Positions 45,743 through 56,289 of a DNA stretch of 64,000 nucleotides are shown one piece after another. This DNA comes from Cadophora sp. MPI-SDFR-AT-0126 (Eukaryota > Ascomycota > Leotiomycetes > Helotiales > Ploettnerulaceae), in assembly GCA_020747065.1 (NCBI GenBank), contig JAGMVK010000013.1, positions 682,001-746,000 on the forward strand. Direction: 5' to 3'. The position numbers and the translations under genes are program-made. The notes under the pieces are model-generated. The model had not been told where the DNA came from. It searched no databases and was given only the letters and a program-made list of their open reading frames with translations. Numbering within the stretch: position 1 is the stretch's first letter; each line of letters opens with the position of its first letter.

Positions 45743-48700
45743 ATGAGACTTTTCAATACTCAAAAAGTCCAATTCATCGAAGTCTACGGCTCCGACGTCC
45801 CTTCTTATGCGATTTTGTCTCACACCTGGTCTGATGGAGAGATCTTGCTCCAGGACCTGCAGGGTGCTGAAGTCCAAGATGAATCATGGGCAGCTCTCAG
45901 CGAGGACCCTCCGAAGGTTCTGGGTGGCATCAAAGTAAAGGGATTCAAAAAATTGCTGGGGACAACTGCGATCGCTCGAAAAAATCGTTACGACTATCTC
46001 TGGGTCGATACTTGCTGCATCGATAAGACCAGCAGTGCAGAGCTCTCAGAAGCCATCAATTCGATGTACCGATGGTACGCTGGAGCCGACGTGTGTATTG
46101 CGTATCTATCAGACGTCCCATCTGCCTCAACTGAGTCTCCATTCGAACCAAATTCAAGATTTCGCAGGAGTCGATGGTTCAATCGTGGCTGGACCCTCCA
46201 GGAACTCATTGCCTCTCAGCAGGTCGAGCTATTCGCCAGCGATTGGAGCTATCTTGGAGCCAAAACTGGAGATTTAGATTTCACTAGGTTGCTCAGCGAC
46301 ATTACCGGTATTCAACTAGATGTGCTTTCAGGGGAACTCAGTCCCCAGGATATGAGCATTGCAGCCCGAATGCATTGGGCTGCTGAGCGTTCCACTACTC
46401 GGGAGGAGGACATCGCCTATTGTCTCCTTGGGATTTTCGACGTCAACATGCCGCTTCTTTATGGCGAGGGAAAGCGAGCCTTCATCAGGCTACAAGAAGC
46501 CATTCTCACTAAGGAGGAAGATCAGTCTCTTTTCGCATGGCACTCTGAACCATTACCTACAAGCTCTCTCGGCGACTCAGGGCCAACAGGAGGTTTCAGC
46601 GGCCTCTTAGCCGAGTCACCAAACTGGTTTTGGGACCATAATGACATCGAGACGTCTATGCCCATGATTCTCAAGAGCAGTCCATCTGCAGTCACAAGCA
46701 AAGGCTTGCGGATTGACCTGCTTCTTCTACCATGCGAGGAGGATGACCCCATATCCAATGAAGCTGACTTTCGTGTTGTTTTGAATTGTGAGCGAGTTCG
46801 AGATGGACAGCGAGAGTCACCAGTCATCTATCTGAAGAGAATCTGGGGAATGGGAGATCAATTTGCTCGTGTTCGACCTGATCATAGACACTTTGTTCCC
46901 CCCGCTCGTGACCTTCTGGATGTAGGCACTCACGAACGTATTTTCGTCAAACAGGATCCATGGACGGACAGACGCACCATTCGAATCGTCGCAGCTAAAG
47001 ATAACTCTCAACTTCGGCTTGACGATTATCCTGGAGGCGGAAGTGGACATCGTGTTGCTGCTGCTGACTGGAAAATCAAAGACGCGTGGCCAATGAAAGG
47101 CTGGGCAGAACATATGCAGACATTCCAAACTCGAGAATTCACTTTTGGAATACCTTGCGGAGTTCTGCGACTTGAAGTTAAGGCGTCTGGTCAACCTACC
47201 ACTGTTGATGTGGCTATCGGCATGCACGCTCCTAGTGAAAGGTTATCCCGAAGTTGGTGTCAGTAAGTGCTTGCAGAAATCTTGTTCCCCTCAGAAGATA
47301 TGTTGGAAAACTTGAGGATTTGTCGTCGTGCGCCAAAATGAATGAAACGATAAATGGGAGATACGTGGAGAATCAGACTAATTTGAGAGATTCTCGTAGA
47401 ATTATGAATCTCAATTCCTTCATCAAGCCCGAGAGTGCGTTCTCTTGGGCGAAACGAGAAGCAGTATCCGGGAAGATTGTCTACAACAGCCTCTCAACCC
47501 GGGACATTCATGGCACTGACGTATCAACCTGGGTTGTCGTTACCGAGCGAAATCGAAAAGGCAGACTCGACATAACTTTACACGTATTGTCGGACAAACC
47601 GCGTCCTACCGACAAGCAACCACTGGACAGAGGATACGGCCATATAATACCCATATCAACACTGGCCGAGGAAGAATTGAAACGTCAAAGTTTACTTGTG
47701 AACCATCATCCACTCCATCACTTACCCACGCGTGCAGCGGAAACCTGGAATTATTGGCAAATGGAGACCAAGGTATTGATGGGAGAGATATGCGTCATTG
47801 ATTCTATCGAAACAAGTGTGTTCCCCCGAATATCTTTCGGTTCGAAAGTAAGGATAAAGGCACGGAACGAGACCTTCCCATCTCCGAAAGCTATGGAGGA
47901 ATATTGCCTGAATGCTTTGCCCGCAGATGATAGGGAAACGCGCCGTCTTGTGGAAATTCTCTTCGGATACAATGAGGCAGGAGCTAGAAGCGAACTTGAG
48001 GCTTCTCGCATTTTGGATGCCTCTCGTATCTTGGAAGGCAGACCCGATTCGTTCCTACAATTACAGCCTGTTCACTGGGCTGTGATTGGTGGCCAAATCG
48101 GCATATTACAGGTACTATTGGACTCAGGTCTCAGTGCGGTAGGAAAATCGGAAAAAACGTCTCACGCCACTCCATCTAGCTTTTCTCCTTACTGATGTGT
48201 CTCTGATCGACCTTCTCTGGGCGACTATTCATCCTTCCGGTGAGGACACCCCAGCGACCCAGCTCATACAGAATTTGGAGCCGACAATCAACAACGAAGA
48301 CTATCCAATCCACTTTGCGGCTGCTTACGGAGCGTCTAATGAGTTTTGGGAGCCAACTGAGCTCCTAAGTATCTCTCAGATGGCTTATGGCCCGCGTGCA
48401 AACATACTAGGAGAGCGGCCTATCCACCGAGCTGCTGCAATGGGTAATATAGCAGCTGTCAAGAATCTTGTAGTTGGTCATATCAAAGTTGAAGTCGAGG
48501 CTCTGGATCTCCAAGGTCGGACGCCTCTCTGGCATGCAGCCTGCGGCGACCACACAGGGGCAGTCGCAAAGATTCTCTTGAACTCTGGCGCCTATGTAGA
48601 CGCCGCAGATCATAATGGACTCGCGCCAATCCATGTAGCGTGTCGGCAAGGTACATTTCGCTTTTTGAAAAGACTGAGAGCAGGTGGGGCAAACTTCAAT

Positions 48701-49339
48701 CTTCCTGCAGGAGCTTTGTGTCTGTTGCCCAGTCACTTTGCGGCTGCTTTTGGTCACAAGCAATGCCTGGAGTTACTACTGGACAATCGAGCCAAGCTTG
48801 TATCGAACACTAAAGAAGGCGCATTTGTGCATGCCCTGCATCTGGCAATTGCCAATGGCCATGAGGCTTGTGCCCGTGCGATTTGGGACGCTCTGGAAGC
48901 AAAACGTCACTTTGAAGGATGGAGTCTCTGTATCATCGTCGAGGATTCAGGCCCAGTCCTCAAATGGATGTACCTTCAAGTCAATGATCAACACTGGCTT
49001 GCAATTGAGGACCCATTGCAGGCTGGTGGTACGGAAAAGTTTGTCTGTTTTAGTAAAGAGGACATGTCGCCTAAGCTGTGGGTCAGACCTGGGATCTCTG
49101 AGAGCACGAACGAGGAGGCCGGAGAAGGTGAAGTTGAGAGTGACACTGACAATGACGCTGAGAACGTCGAAGAGGACGAAGAAGAAAGTGAGGATCAGGA
49201 CCTGACACGAGTGGAGACGAACGATACGAATGTTGCTGTGGTAGCTGAAGAGGATACCCCGGATGTTGGGCTAGATAGCGCGGAACCTAAGCGATTCAAC
49301 AAGGCTCGTCGCCTTATGAAGTCTGTCTTTCATAGTTAG
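45743..49339 (+). pseudogene. HET domain + ankyrin repeat protein, frame-shifted
   Basis: Heterokaryon-incompatibility type gene, possibly a self/non-self recognition protein of the HET-E/HET-D class but with ankyrin repeats instead of NACHT/WD40. Frame 1 (45743-47266) has all HET blocks: YAILSHTW (22-29), YDYLWVDTCCIDK...MYRWYAGADVCIAYLSDV (83-125), RGWTLQE (148-154), then DIAYCLLGIFDVNMPLLYGE. Frame 2 (about 47290-48150) continues after a GTAAGT...CTCAG stretch of only 32 nt (47263-47294), which is either a very short intron or a frame break. It leads into the first ankyrin repeat (QPVHWAVIGGQIGILQVLLD). Frame 3 (to 49339) carries TPLHLAF and about five more repeats plus an acidic tail. The switch to frame 3 occurs at an A6 run near 48150 and has no splice explanation, so the copy looks inactivated. 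Confidence 0.8.
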
Positions 49340-49682
49340 GGACTTTGATAGTTTGCTAGGTCGAACAGAACAAATGTTCTTCAAATCCGTACCGGACAAT
49401 GTACAATCACACTCAAAGTTATAATTGTTTGACAAATATCTGGGAAGGTCGAAGCTCGACGCAGAGCAACAACTTGTGTATACTAATGTTATTCCTTGTC
49501 CAAAAACGATTCAAGCATTCTCATAGTGTTCTTTTGGGCAAATCGTGAATCTCCATTTTGGAAATGATAGTAGCATCCCTCACCGAAACACACATCCGCC
49601 ATTGGTCATAATCTGAGCCGCTCCGGGTCGGTTCGCGCTAGTGCCCCAGCCTCACTTCGCCCAACTTGACATTGTAGGCAAC
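49340..49682. other. Intergenic between the two HET genes
   Basis: 343 bp; nothing recognised beyond presumed 3' UTR and promoter. Confidence 0.45.
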
Positions 49683-51515
49683 ATGTTCATCCCTTATTCT
49701 AAGCACAGCAAATTTCATCTTGAATACCGTCCTTTGTCTCAAGACCTTCTGGACATGCCTTCGTCTGTCTATTCTCCTCTACAATTCCCTGACGAGATCC
49801 GACTTCTCATTCTCCAGCCCGCACGTTCGGGCGAGGATTCTCAACCTAAATGGCAGATAAAGCATGCCCGCATCTCTGACCGTCCTCAATATGAAGCTCT
49901 CTCGTATGTCTGGGACCGAAATCCTTATGAGGGAGAAAGTAATGCATCATCGCAAGATGGATTGGTGACAAATCTCTCGCGAGCCCTGAAGCACCTCCGG
50001 AGAGTTGACGAGCCTGATGGTCGAGTCTTGTGGATAGATGCATTGTGTGTGAATCAAAAAGATACGAATGAACGTAATCATCAAGTTACCCAGATGGGAG
50101 AAATATATTCTCAAGCTGAGAGTGTTATTGTGTGGTTAGGAGTTGGCAATTCGGCGACCCGATCAGCGATTAACATGCTCTCAACTCAAGCTTCAGAAGA
50201 CTGGATTATTGATGGTCACTACAAGCCAGCGATCACCACACCTTGGATTCTTGTGCCAGCGTTATTAGCATTCAGAGCCCTCTGTAGGTAGAAGTACTAG
50301 ACGAGGTTATGGATCATCCAGGAAGTTCTTCTGGCAGCAAATATTGAAGTGCAATGGGGAAACGAGGTCTGTCGGTGGTCTCAGCTCTGCTGGTTCCTGG
50401 AAAGCTTAGACACGGACTGGCTCAGCAAAAATATGGAAACTTTTTACGATATCAAGTTCTCTATCATCAAAGAGATACGAGCTAGCAATACGGCAAGGCT
50501 GTGCAGAGACTGGGTAGATCGGAAAGTCAAGATGAGCTATACAATCGACGGGAAGCCAGCGTGTAGTCCTCTCATGGCACTATGTTCGAAGTATGGTGGT
50601 GCCAACTGTGGAGATGCAAGAGACAAGATCTTCGGATTACACTCTCTAGCTGAGAGCTGTTGTAGGGCAGAAATCCCTGTTGACTACGGGTTACAGCTCC
50701 CACAAATACGCCATCGGGTACTTGAACACTGTATAACACGCCATGAGCGGTGGGATAGCATCATTGGGGCATCTCAATCATTCCATAAACAGCTCAATGT
50801 TCCACTCTTAGGGTACTTGACCGGAACCGGAGGACAAGTGAACACCAGTGACTCATGGGCCGATATCACAGCAGTAGGATACAGCACATCGAGCATCATA
50901 TACGTCAGTCCCGTTGGTCCTGGCAATCTTGCCGAAGAAAAATTCAAACCAATTTCCATATCACGAGAATGTAACGAAGAACTTTCAAAAATACCCAAAC
51001 TCCGCTCTACATATGGTCCGGAAGGATTTCAGAACCACCAGGTCACTAGACAGTTCCGGCTTGCTGTCCGCTTGATTCCCAGACTCGAATATCCATTTTC
51101 AGCTACTGAAGTGCTACAAGTACCAACATTCTCCTCTCGTAGGCGTTACAAGCTCAAAAAGGATGATGTTCTACGGATCTTAGCCGATGCTCAAACAGTC
51201 ACCGATGGTATGTCCATGCCGCGTCCCAGCATTGCTATTTGTACTTCTGGCGTTGTCTACTTCGTCCCAGATGTCACGAAACCTGGCGACATTCTCTGTC
51301 AAGTTCCTTCATCAGATATTGTCGTAATTGTACGACAATGGCTTCTTGAGCCAGTTGGACGGGCCATTCCTTTCCTGTCGAACCCCGCTGAGCAGCCTTC
51401 GCAATTTGAACCAAGTCCATTGGATGTACAAGCAATGAGAAAGAACAGGCGTGAAGTGAATCTTCATCTTGATTTGCATACTCTACAGGTTCTGACAGCT
51501 TGGTCTGCAACATGA
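49683..51515 (+). pseudogene. HET-domain protein with two in-frame stop codons
   Basis: Second HET gene, same strand. The first in-frame ATG is at 49683; the frame then runs 610 codons to the stop at 51513-51515, except for TAG codons at 50289-50291 (codon 203) and 50298-50300 (codon 206). HET blocks: YEALSYVWD (70-78), VLWIDALCVNQKDTNERNHQ (115-134) and ESVIVWLG. Directly after the two stops comes TRLWIIQEVLLAANIEVQWG, the third HET block, so the stops fall inside the domain. Downstream are the usual middle part (GDARDKIFGLHSLAE) and a C-terminal region (GDILCQVPSSDIVVIVRQ). In homologous proteins this position reads like YWTRLW, so the second TAG probably replaced TGG. No intron fits between the flanks (17 nt). 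Confidence 0.82.
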
Positions 51516-52221
51516 TAGAGATGGGGACATTTCCTGTCACTGGAAATGTAGTTAAGAAGGATCAAGTCCTACCAACAACCACGAAACTTGACAGAACAGG
51601 ACTTGATGTAAGCCAACCTGTCACTCCGCAGAAAAACTGGTGCGATACGACAATGGCGCATCAAATTCCAATTCAAATGAAGATAATATGTGGCCTGAAG
51701 TACTTTGCGTTTGAAGAGCATCTTTACTATTGTGTCCTCTACCAAGAAAGGAATGCAAAAATGGCAGTGCGCAATGGAGGATGGAAAACCATAGCACTAA
51801 AGGCAGAAGAGTTATAATCGATGAGATCCTAGAAACTCCACTACCTCCAAAACTTGGTTGGAACGAGGAAGTTTGGATGTCCCAGAACTTTTGAAGATGG
51901 GATACAGTAGAGGCATAGAAGAGAAACGCTGTGATCTTTGCTCCCCAATGCTGCCACGGAGATCGCAAGAACAGCCCTATTCACACACAAACAATCATAA
52001 GATAATAGACAGTAAGAATTGAAGTTGAAGTGATTTAGATGAAGAGAATGGCTTTCGGGTTCGCTAGCGGCATTTAGGGAGTCTTTAGCGACACGAGCTC
52101 AGGCGAGGGCGAGTTCGCGTGCCAGAAGCTTTCTGTTTATCTGCCTACTCAACTTCGCACACCAAGATGTGAATACCAACGTAATCGCTGCCATCGACCG
52201 CTTGGCCCATAGCAGTCAGCC
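51516..52221. other. Intergenic, HET gene 3' region
   Basis: About 700 bp. An open frame at 51500-51817 without a recognisable domain overlaps the HET gene end and is not called. The rest is presumed promoter of the DUF3807 gene. Confidence 0.4.
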
Positions 52222-52891
52222 ATGACGTCCCTTGCCATCTCGCAGGTAAATTCTCTCCTGCACGTCACCTTGAATCTGCTAACAATGACTGCAGGATGAC
52301 CTCGCATCTTTCTACGCTGCGCATTTCTCTACAAGCTCTATTGACCACTTCTCAGAGCATTTTCTCGGTCCTGTGGAAGAGGAATACTACGAAGAGGGGG
52401 ATCTTGACGATGATTTGGGATACTACGAAGATGGTGTCAAACGAACCTTGACCGACGAGCAGATCGCAATCTTTCGACATTCCGAGATCGAAGCGCTACT
52501 GCGGGAACGACGACATGCTGCCGAGGAGAAGGAACACCAGAAGACCTATGATACTGAAGAAGCTGTATCTGCCGAAGTGGTCGTCGAGGCTGAGTTCACT
52601 GTAACAGACGGTGTAGAGGATGGCGAGCTCGAGGAAGGAAGTCCTGCTAGCAGCGTATCGACTCCGACAGCTTCGAAACCCCAGGCTCATATGACGAAGA
52701 AGGAAAAGAAAATACAGAGGGCAAAGCAATTAGGCTTCTTCAAGCAGAATGTGAAACCTGATCTGCGGAAGAGGACATGGGACAAGGTCGATACTGGACT
52801 GGGCAGTTTGGATTACGACGACGAAGAGGGCACAACCAAACGTGCTCCTGCGAAGCCAGCACAGAGGAGACGTATATCTTACGATGATTGA
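52222..52891 (+). CDS. DUF3807-family fungal protein
   Basis: Exons 52222-52245 and 52295-52891; 206 aa. The first exon encodes only MTSLAISQ. The most conserved block is residues about 40-66: DLGYYEDGVKRTLTDEQIAI followed by FRHSEIEALL, typical of the fungal DUF3807 family. Next are an acidic region, a Lys-rich block MTKKEKKIQRAKQLGFFKQN, and a basic Arg-rich end (RRRISYDD). Probably nuclear or nucleolar from its charge pattern, but no function is established. The intron has a GTAAAT donor and a GCAG acceptor with a CTAACA branch. Confidence 0.82.
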
Positions 52892-53603
52892 ATGACCCCA
52901 TCTTACCAGCGCAAAACGGACTAGGCTGCAAGAAAACACCATAGTTGCTCTTCTCTGCCCAGAGCACTGGCGCAAGGTCCCAATGACAAATCAATAGATC
53001 TACGATGGTCCAGGTACGTTTTCATAGCTCGCACAAGTCCAATTTCCCCCATCAAATAATATGATGAAAACCAAGTGTATCGTCATCCTTAGTCTGAACC
53101 CCAGAAAAGCTCTAGCCATCACCGTCAGTTGGGGTGCCTTTTGCAATTCGGGTCTTTGATGAAACAACAATCTTCTCTCTGAATACTTCACAGTCCCTTT
53201 TATCAGATCTTGAGTTACTGCACGAGTGCGAAAGCTAAATGGCAATGTATGGCAGGAACCCCGAGAAAACAAACGAGATTTAAGCTGTTTGCAGACTTAA
53301 TTGAGATTGCTGCAAGTACTATACCTGCCGCCTTCTCCATCAGACTCGAGTGTTAATGGGCCGCATCTACGACTCTGAGATGAATTATGACACTCGAGAG
53401 CATCTATACAAGAGTCGAAGTAGGACGAGTGGCTTGACATCTGCACCCCTTGTCTGGACGGTAAAAGGAAGTGATCTGGTCACAAGGCTGTGTGTCAGCC
53501 TCGTCGTTCTTGGGGCATGCGGCTAGTAGATTAATCGTAAACGAACCACCTCCTTCAAGAAACCTTTCTTTCCACAATTCGATCTTCAGCTGTCTTGGCC
53601 AAG
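52892..53603. other. Intergenic
   Basis: About 710 bp between two same-strand genes. Nothing recognised. Confidence 0.45.
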
Positions 53604-54745
53604 ATGAGTGACCCTCCTAGCTACGATCAACACCTTCTGGACCGCTTGAATGCACTCAAGAAATCAAGCGTCGAAATAGACCCAGCCAAGTAAAATCTAT
53701 CCTTGCAAACTTCACATCACATGCTGAACTCACTAGAGCCAAACCCATCTCTCCAAAAACCTCAACACCAGAAATAGATCTCTCTGCCCGCCTAAGGAAT
53801 CTTCGAAATGGCACTCCCTCATCGTCTCCAACACCAGTATCAAAATCCGAACAGCCAAAACCCTCCGCTGGTCCAGAGCCGAGCTTTCCATCAGTGCCAG
53901 CTGCAGACTCAGACCCTCTGCGCAACCGGTACTACACAGACGATAAGACCCTCGACGAACTTCTCGCCGATTTGGGACCAGAAGACCAATGGACGCTGAA
54001 TCCTGATGATCCAAAGGATATCCAGAAATTACTTGAGGAAGCTAGAGGTGCTTTGCCCCGCGATCAGGAAGCCAATGCTGAGTCTCAGGACCACGAACAT
54101 GGGGATGGACCAAAAGGTAAGGCAGGGAAGCCAGATCCTCAGTATTTGACTAAGGATCTGGATATGTCTGCCTTTTCACTTGACGATGGTGAGGTCGAGG
54201 AGAAAGGCAAAGGAAAGGGTAGGATTGATCTTGAGCAGGAATCACGTGAAGCTCAAGATATTGTGGCGAGGATGCTGGATGAAGTCAATCTGGAGAGAGC
54301 CACTGAGCCAGAGGAGGAAGAAAGACCACCAGCGCTCAAACGACTTAAAGATGATGCGGAAGAAGAAAATGACAGTCTATCACTGCCCTCAGCGCCATCT
54401 GCACCCCCAGAGCCCGCTGAGACGAGTAAGAAGTCTCTCGATTTCGAATCAGACATAGCAGCACGAATGGCTGCTCTCTCTGGCCTTTCTACGAATTCTT
54501 TAGGTCTTCCTTCGGCACCTACATTCAAGCCGGTTGATAAGCCTGTCAAGGGTGTGATGAAGAAGTTTACGGATGAGGAGGTGGACAGCTGGTGTATTAT
54601 CTGCCAGGATGATGCGACGGTGAAGTGTATGGGCTGTGATGGAGATCTTTACTGTGCAAATTGTTGGAAGGAGGGACATATGGGTCCTGATGTCGGTTAT
54701 GAAGAGAAGATGCATAAATGGGCGAAGTATAGGAAGCCGAATTGA
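53604..54745 (+). CDS. ANCHR/ZFYVE19-like protein with C-terminal zinc finger
   Basis: Exons 53604-53689 and 53737-54745; 364 aa. The N-terminus SYDQHLLDRLNALKKSSVE is a conserved helix. The middle is disordered with acidic and Pro/Ser stretches and a conserved YYTDDKTLDELLADLGPEDQ motif. A helix ARMLDEVNLE, of the kind that serves as a MIT-interacting motif in ANCHR, lies at about 215-225. At the C-terminus a B-box-like zinc finger has the pattern WCIICQDDATVKCMGCDGDL, YCANCWKEGHM and a final His (EEKMHKW). Human ZFYVE19/ANCHR acts in the abscission (NoCut) checkpoint with Vps4; the fungal role is inferred by similarity only. Convergent with the F-box gene. Confidence 0.78.
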
Positions 54746-54922
54746 GGGCAGCCCTGAATTTAAGAGCGGTGGTGTTTAAGTAGAGCTACAATCTTATTTC
54801 ATAAAGCTCCTGACTCGACCCTGAATCTAAAACACAAAGCGATTGCCACTTGCTTATTCGATGACATTACAATGTTCCGAGCACAAATGAACAGCCTGAC
54901 GAAAAGAATTGGGTATCATGAA

Positions 54923-55858
54923 TCAACGACTAAGTACACCAACCTTCACAAACCCTTTCCGCACCAACTCATCCCTCAAAGAATCCCTAAACTCCTCTTC
55001 CCTGACGAACCTCGTAGGTGCCCTGGCCATCACAAGCTCAACCTCGATCTCCTCCTCGCCAAGCCTCCCCTCCCCTCCCCTTCCATACTGCACTCCTTCC
55101 AGCATCTCCAACGCCATCTGATCATTCCTATTCCTCCTTGCCTTCTCCCTCTCCCTCCTTCTCTCCCTAATGCCCACCACCCAGCCCAAGAATCCCTGAT
55201 TCCCGCCTTCATACGTCGTATGATCCACGATCTGACTATGAAACACCACACTCCTCTTCTTGCCTCCCCTCATCCACTGCAGCTTAACGACAGCTTGCAA
55301 AGGCTGCATCCGTCTACACCACCGATTCTCACACAATGTCCATAAATCACCTAATCTGAAGCCCTCTGCGAAATACATGATACTCTTCCGTTCATACACG
55401 CCCGCCATCCTCCCCCTCCCAACTTCAATCGACTCTTTCACCCGCGCTCTCGTGATCAGCGGCTGACCTGTGAGGACTAACATGCGTCTCCAGCTCGCTT
55501 TCTCATAATTGAAACGCTCAAGCGGAGTCTCCTCTGTCGGTTCTGGAGAGCGATAGAGGAACGGATCGTGAAAAGCGCCGGCGAGATCTGGATACTGGCG
55601 TTCGTGGCGCGGGAATTGGAGATACAGTGGGAACAAGTCCTTTTCCTTGAGGAAGGGGTGCAGGCTTGTTTGGGTTTGAGGGTTTGTGGGATGCATGTGT
55701 AGGATGCGGAGGAGGGAGGGTGTGGTTAGGATGGTGGTCTGCCATGTTTTGGAGACGGAGGTGCAGGTGATGAGCAGGTCTGAGAAGGGGAGGTGGGAGA
55801 GGATAATGATGAGGAGCTCGGGGGTAGTGAGGACGATTTGGGTGGATGTTGGTATCAT
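54923..55858 (-). CDS. F-box protein
   Basis: Single exon, 311 aa. An F-box lies at residues about 10-50 (TTPELLIIILSHLPFSDLLI, then TCTSVSKTWQTTI), the part that binds Skp1 in SCF ubiquitin ligases. After it comes a region typical of fungal F-box proteins with unknown substrate (HPFLKEKDLFPLYLQFPRHE, RRMLVLTGQPL). No LRR, WD40 or Kelch repeats are seen, so the target is unknown. There is a highly charged Arg/Glu-rich stretch at about 228-245. The complementary strand also has a long frame (54872-55345), which is taken as a shadow. Confidence 0.85.
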   Translation of the reverse strand: MIPTSTQIVLTTPELLIIILSHLPFSDLLITCTSVSKTWQTTILTTPSLLRILHMHPTNPQTQTSLHPFLKEKDLFPLYLQFPRHERQYPDLAGAFHDPFLYRSPEPTEETPLERFNYEKASWRRMLVLTGQPLITRARVKESIEVGRGRMAGVYERKSIMYFAEGFRLGDLWTLCENRWCRRMQPLQAVVKLQWMRGGKKRSVVFHSQIVDHTTYEGGNQGFLGWVVGIRERRREREKARRNRNDQMALEMLEGVQYGRGGEGRLGEEEIEVELVMARAPTRFVREEEFRDSLRDELVRKGFVKVGVLSR

Positions 55859-56289
55859 TTTCGCTAGAGGGAAAAGAAAAAGATATCAAAGAGTCAGAGT
55901 CTATTTAATGAGGTTGGTCTCTCAGCCTTATATGTTTTGAATCGAGTGTGGCTTATGCCGAAAGTGTACATGATGCAAGGCTGAAGATATGTACTTGGCG
56001 AAGTCGTGGCTATGTAATGATGTAGTTTGAACTTAGAAGGATTTCTGTGCAGCCGACCCAATGAGCATCAACGTTTGATGTGAAGTTTGAGATAATAAGA
56101 AAATGAGGCACTGCAATATCAAACTACAATTTCAACAAGCCATACATCCTTATTGTGTACAAATTGAAACCTCATTGGTATACCCAGCGCCAGTCCCTTA
56201 CCATCCCCATAAGATCCGAAACGATCCAAGTTCCCTTTACAAAAAAGCAGATTGACGATAAGCGAAACACTCTCAGAAATCAAACTCAA
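55859..56289. other. Intergenic
   Basis: About 430 bp: promoter of the F-box gene and 3' region of the LMBD1-like gene. Nothing else recognised. Confidence 0.45.

Noticed and set aside
51500..51817. 106-codon frame downstream of the second HET gene, considered as a continuation
   Set aside because: Different frame from the HET gene, no splice junction linking them, no recognisable domain.
54872..55345. 157-codon plus-strand frame
   Set aside because: Complement of the F-box gene; Pro/Leu/His-rich composition typical of an antisense shadow.
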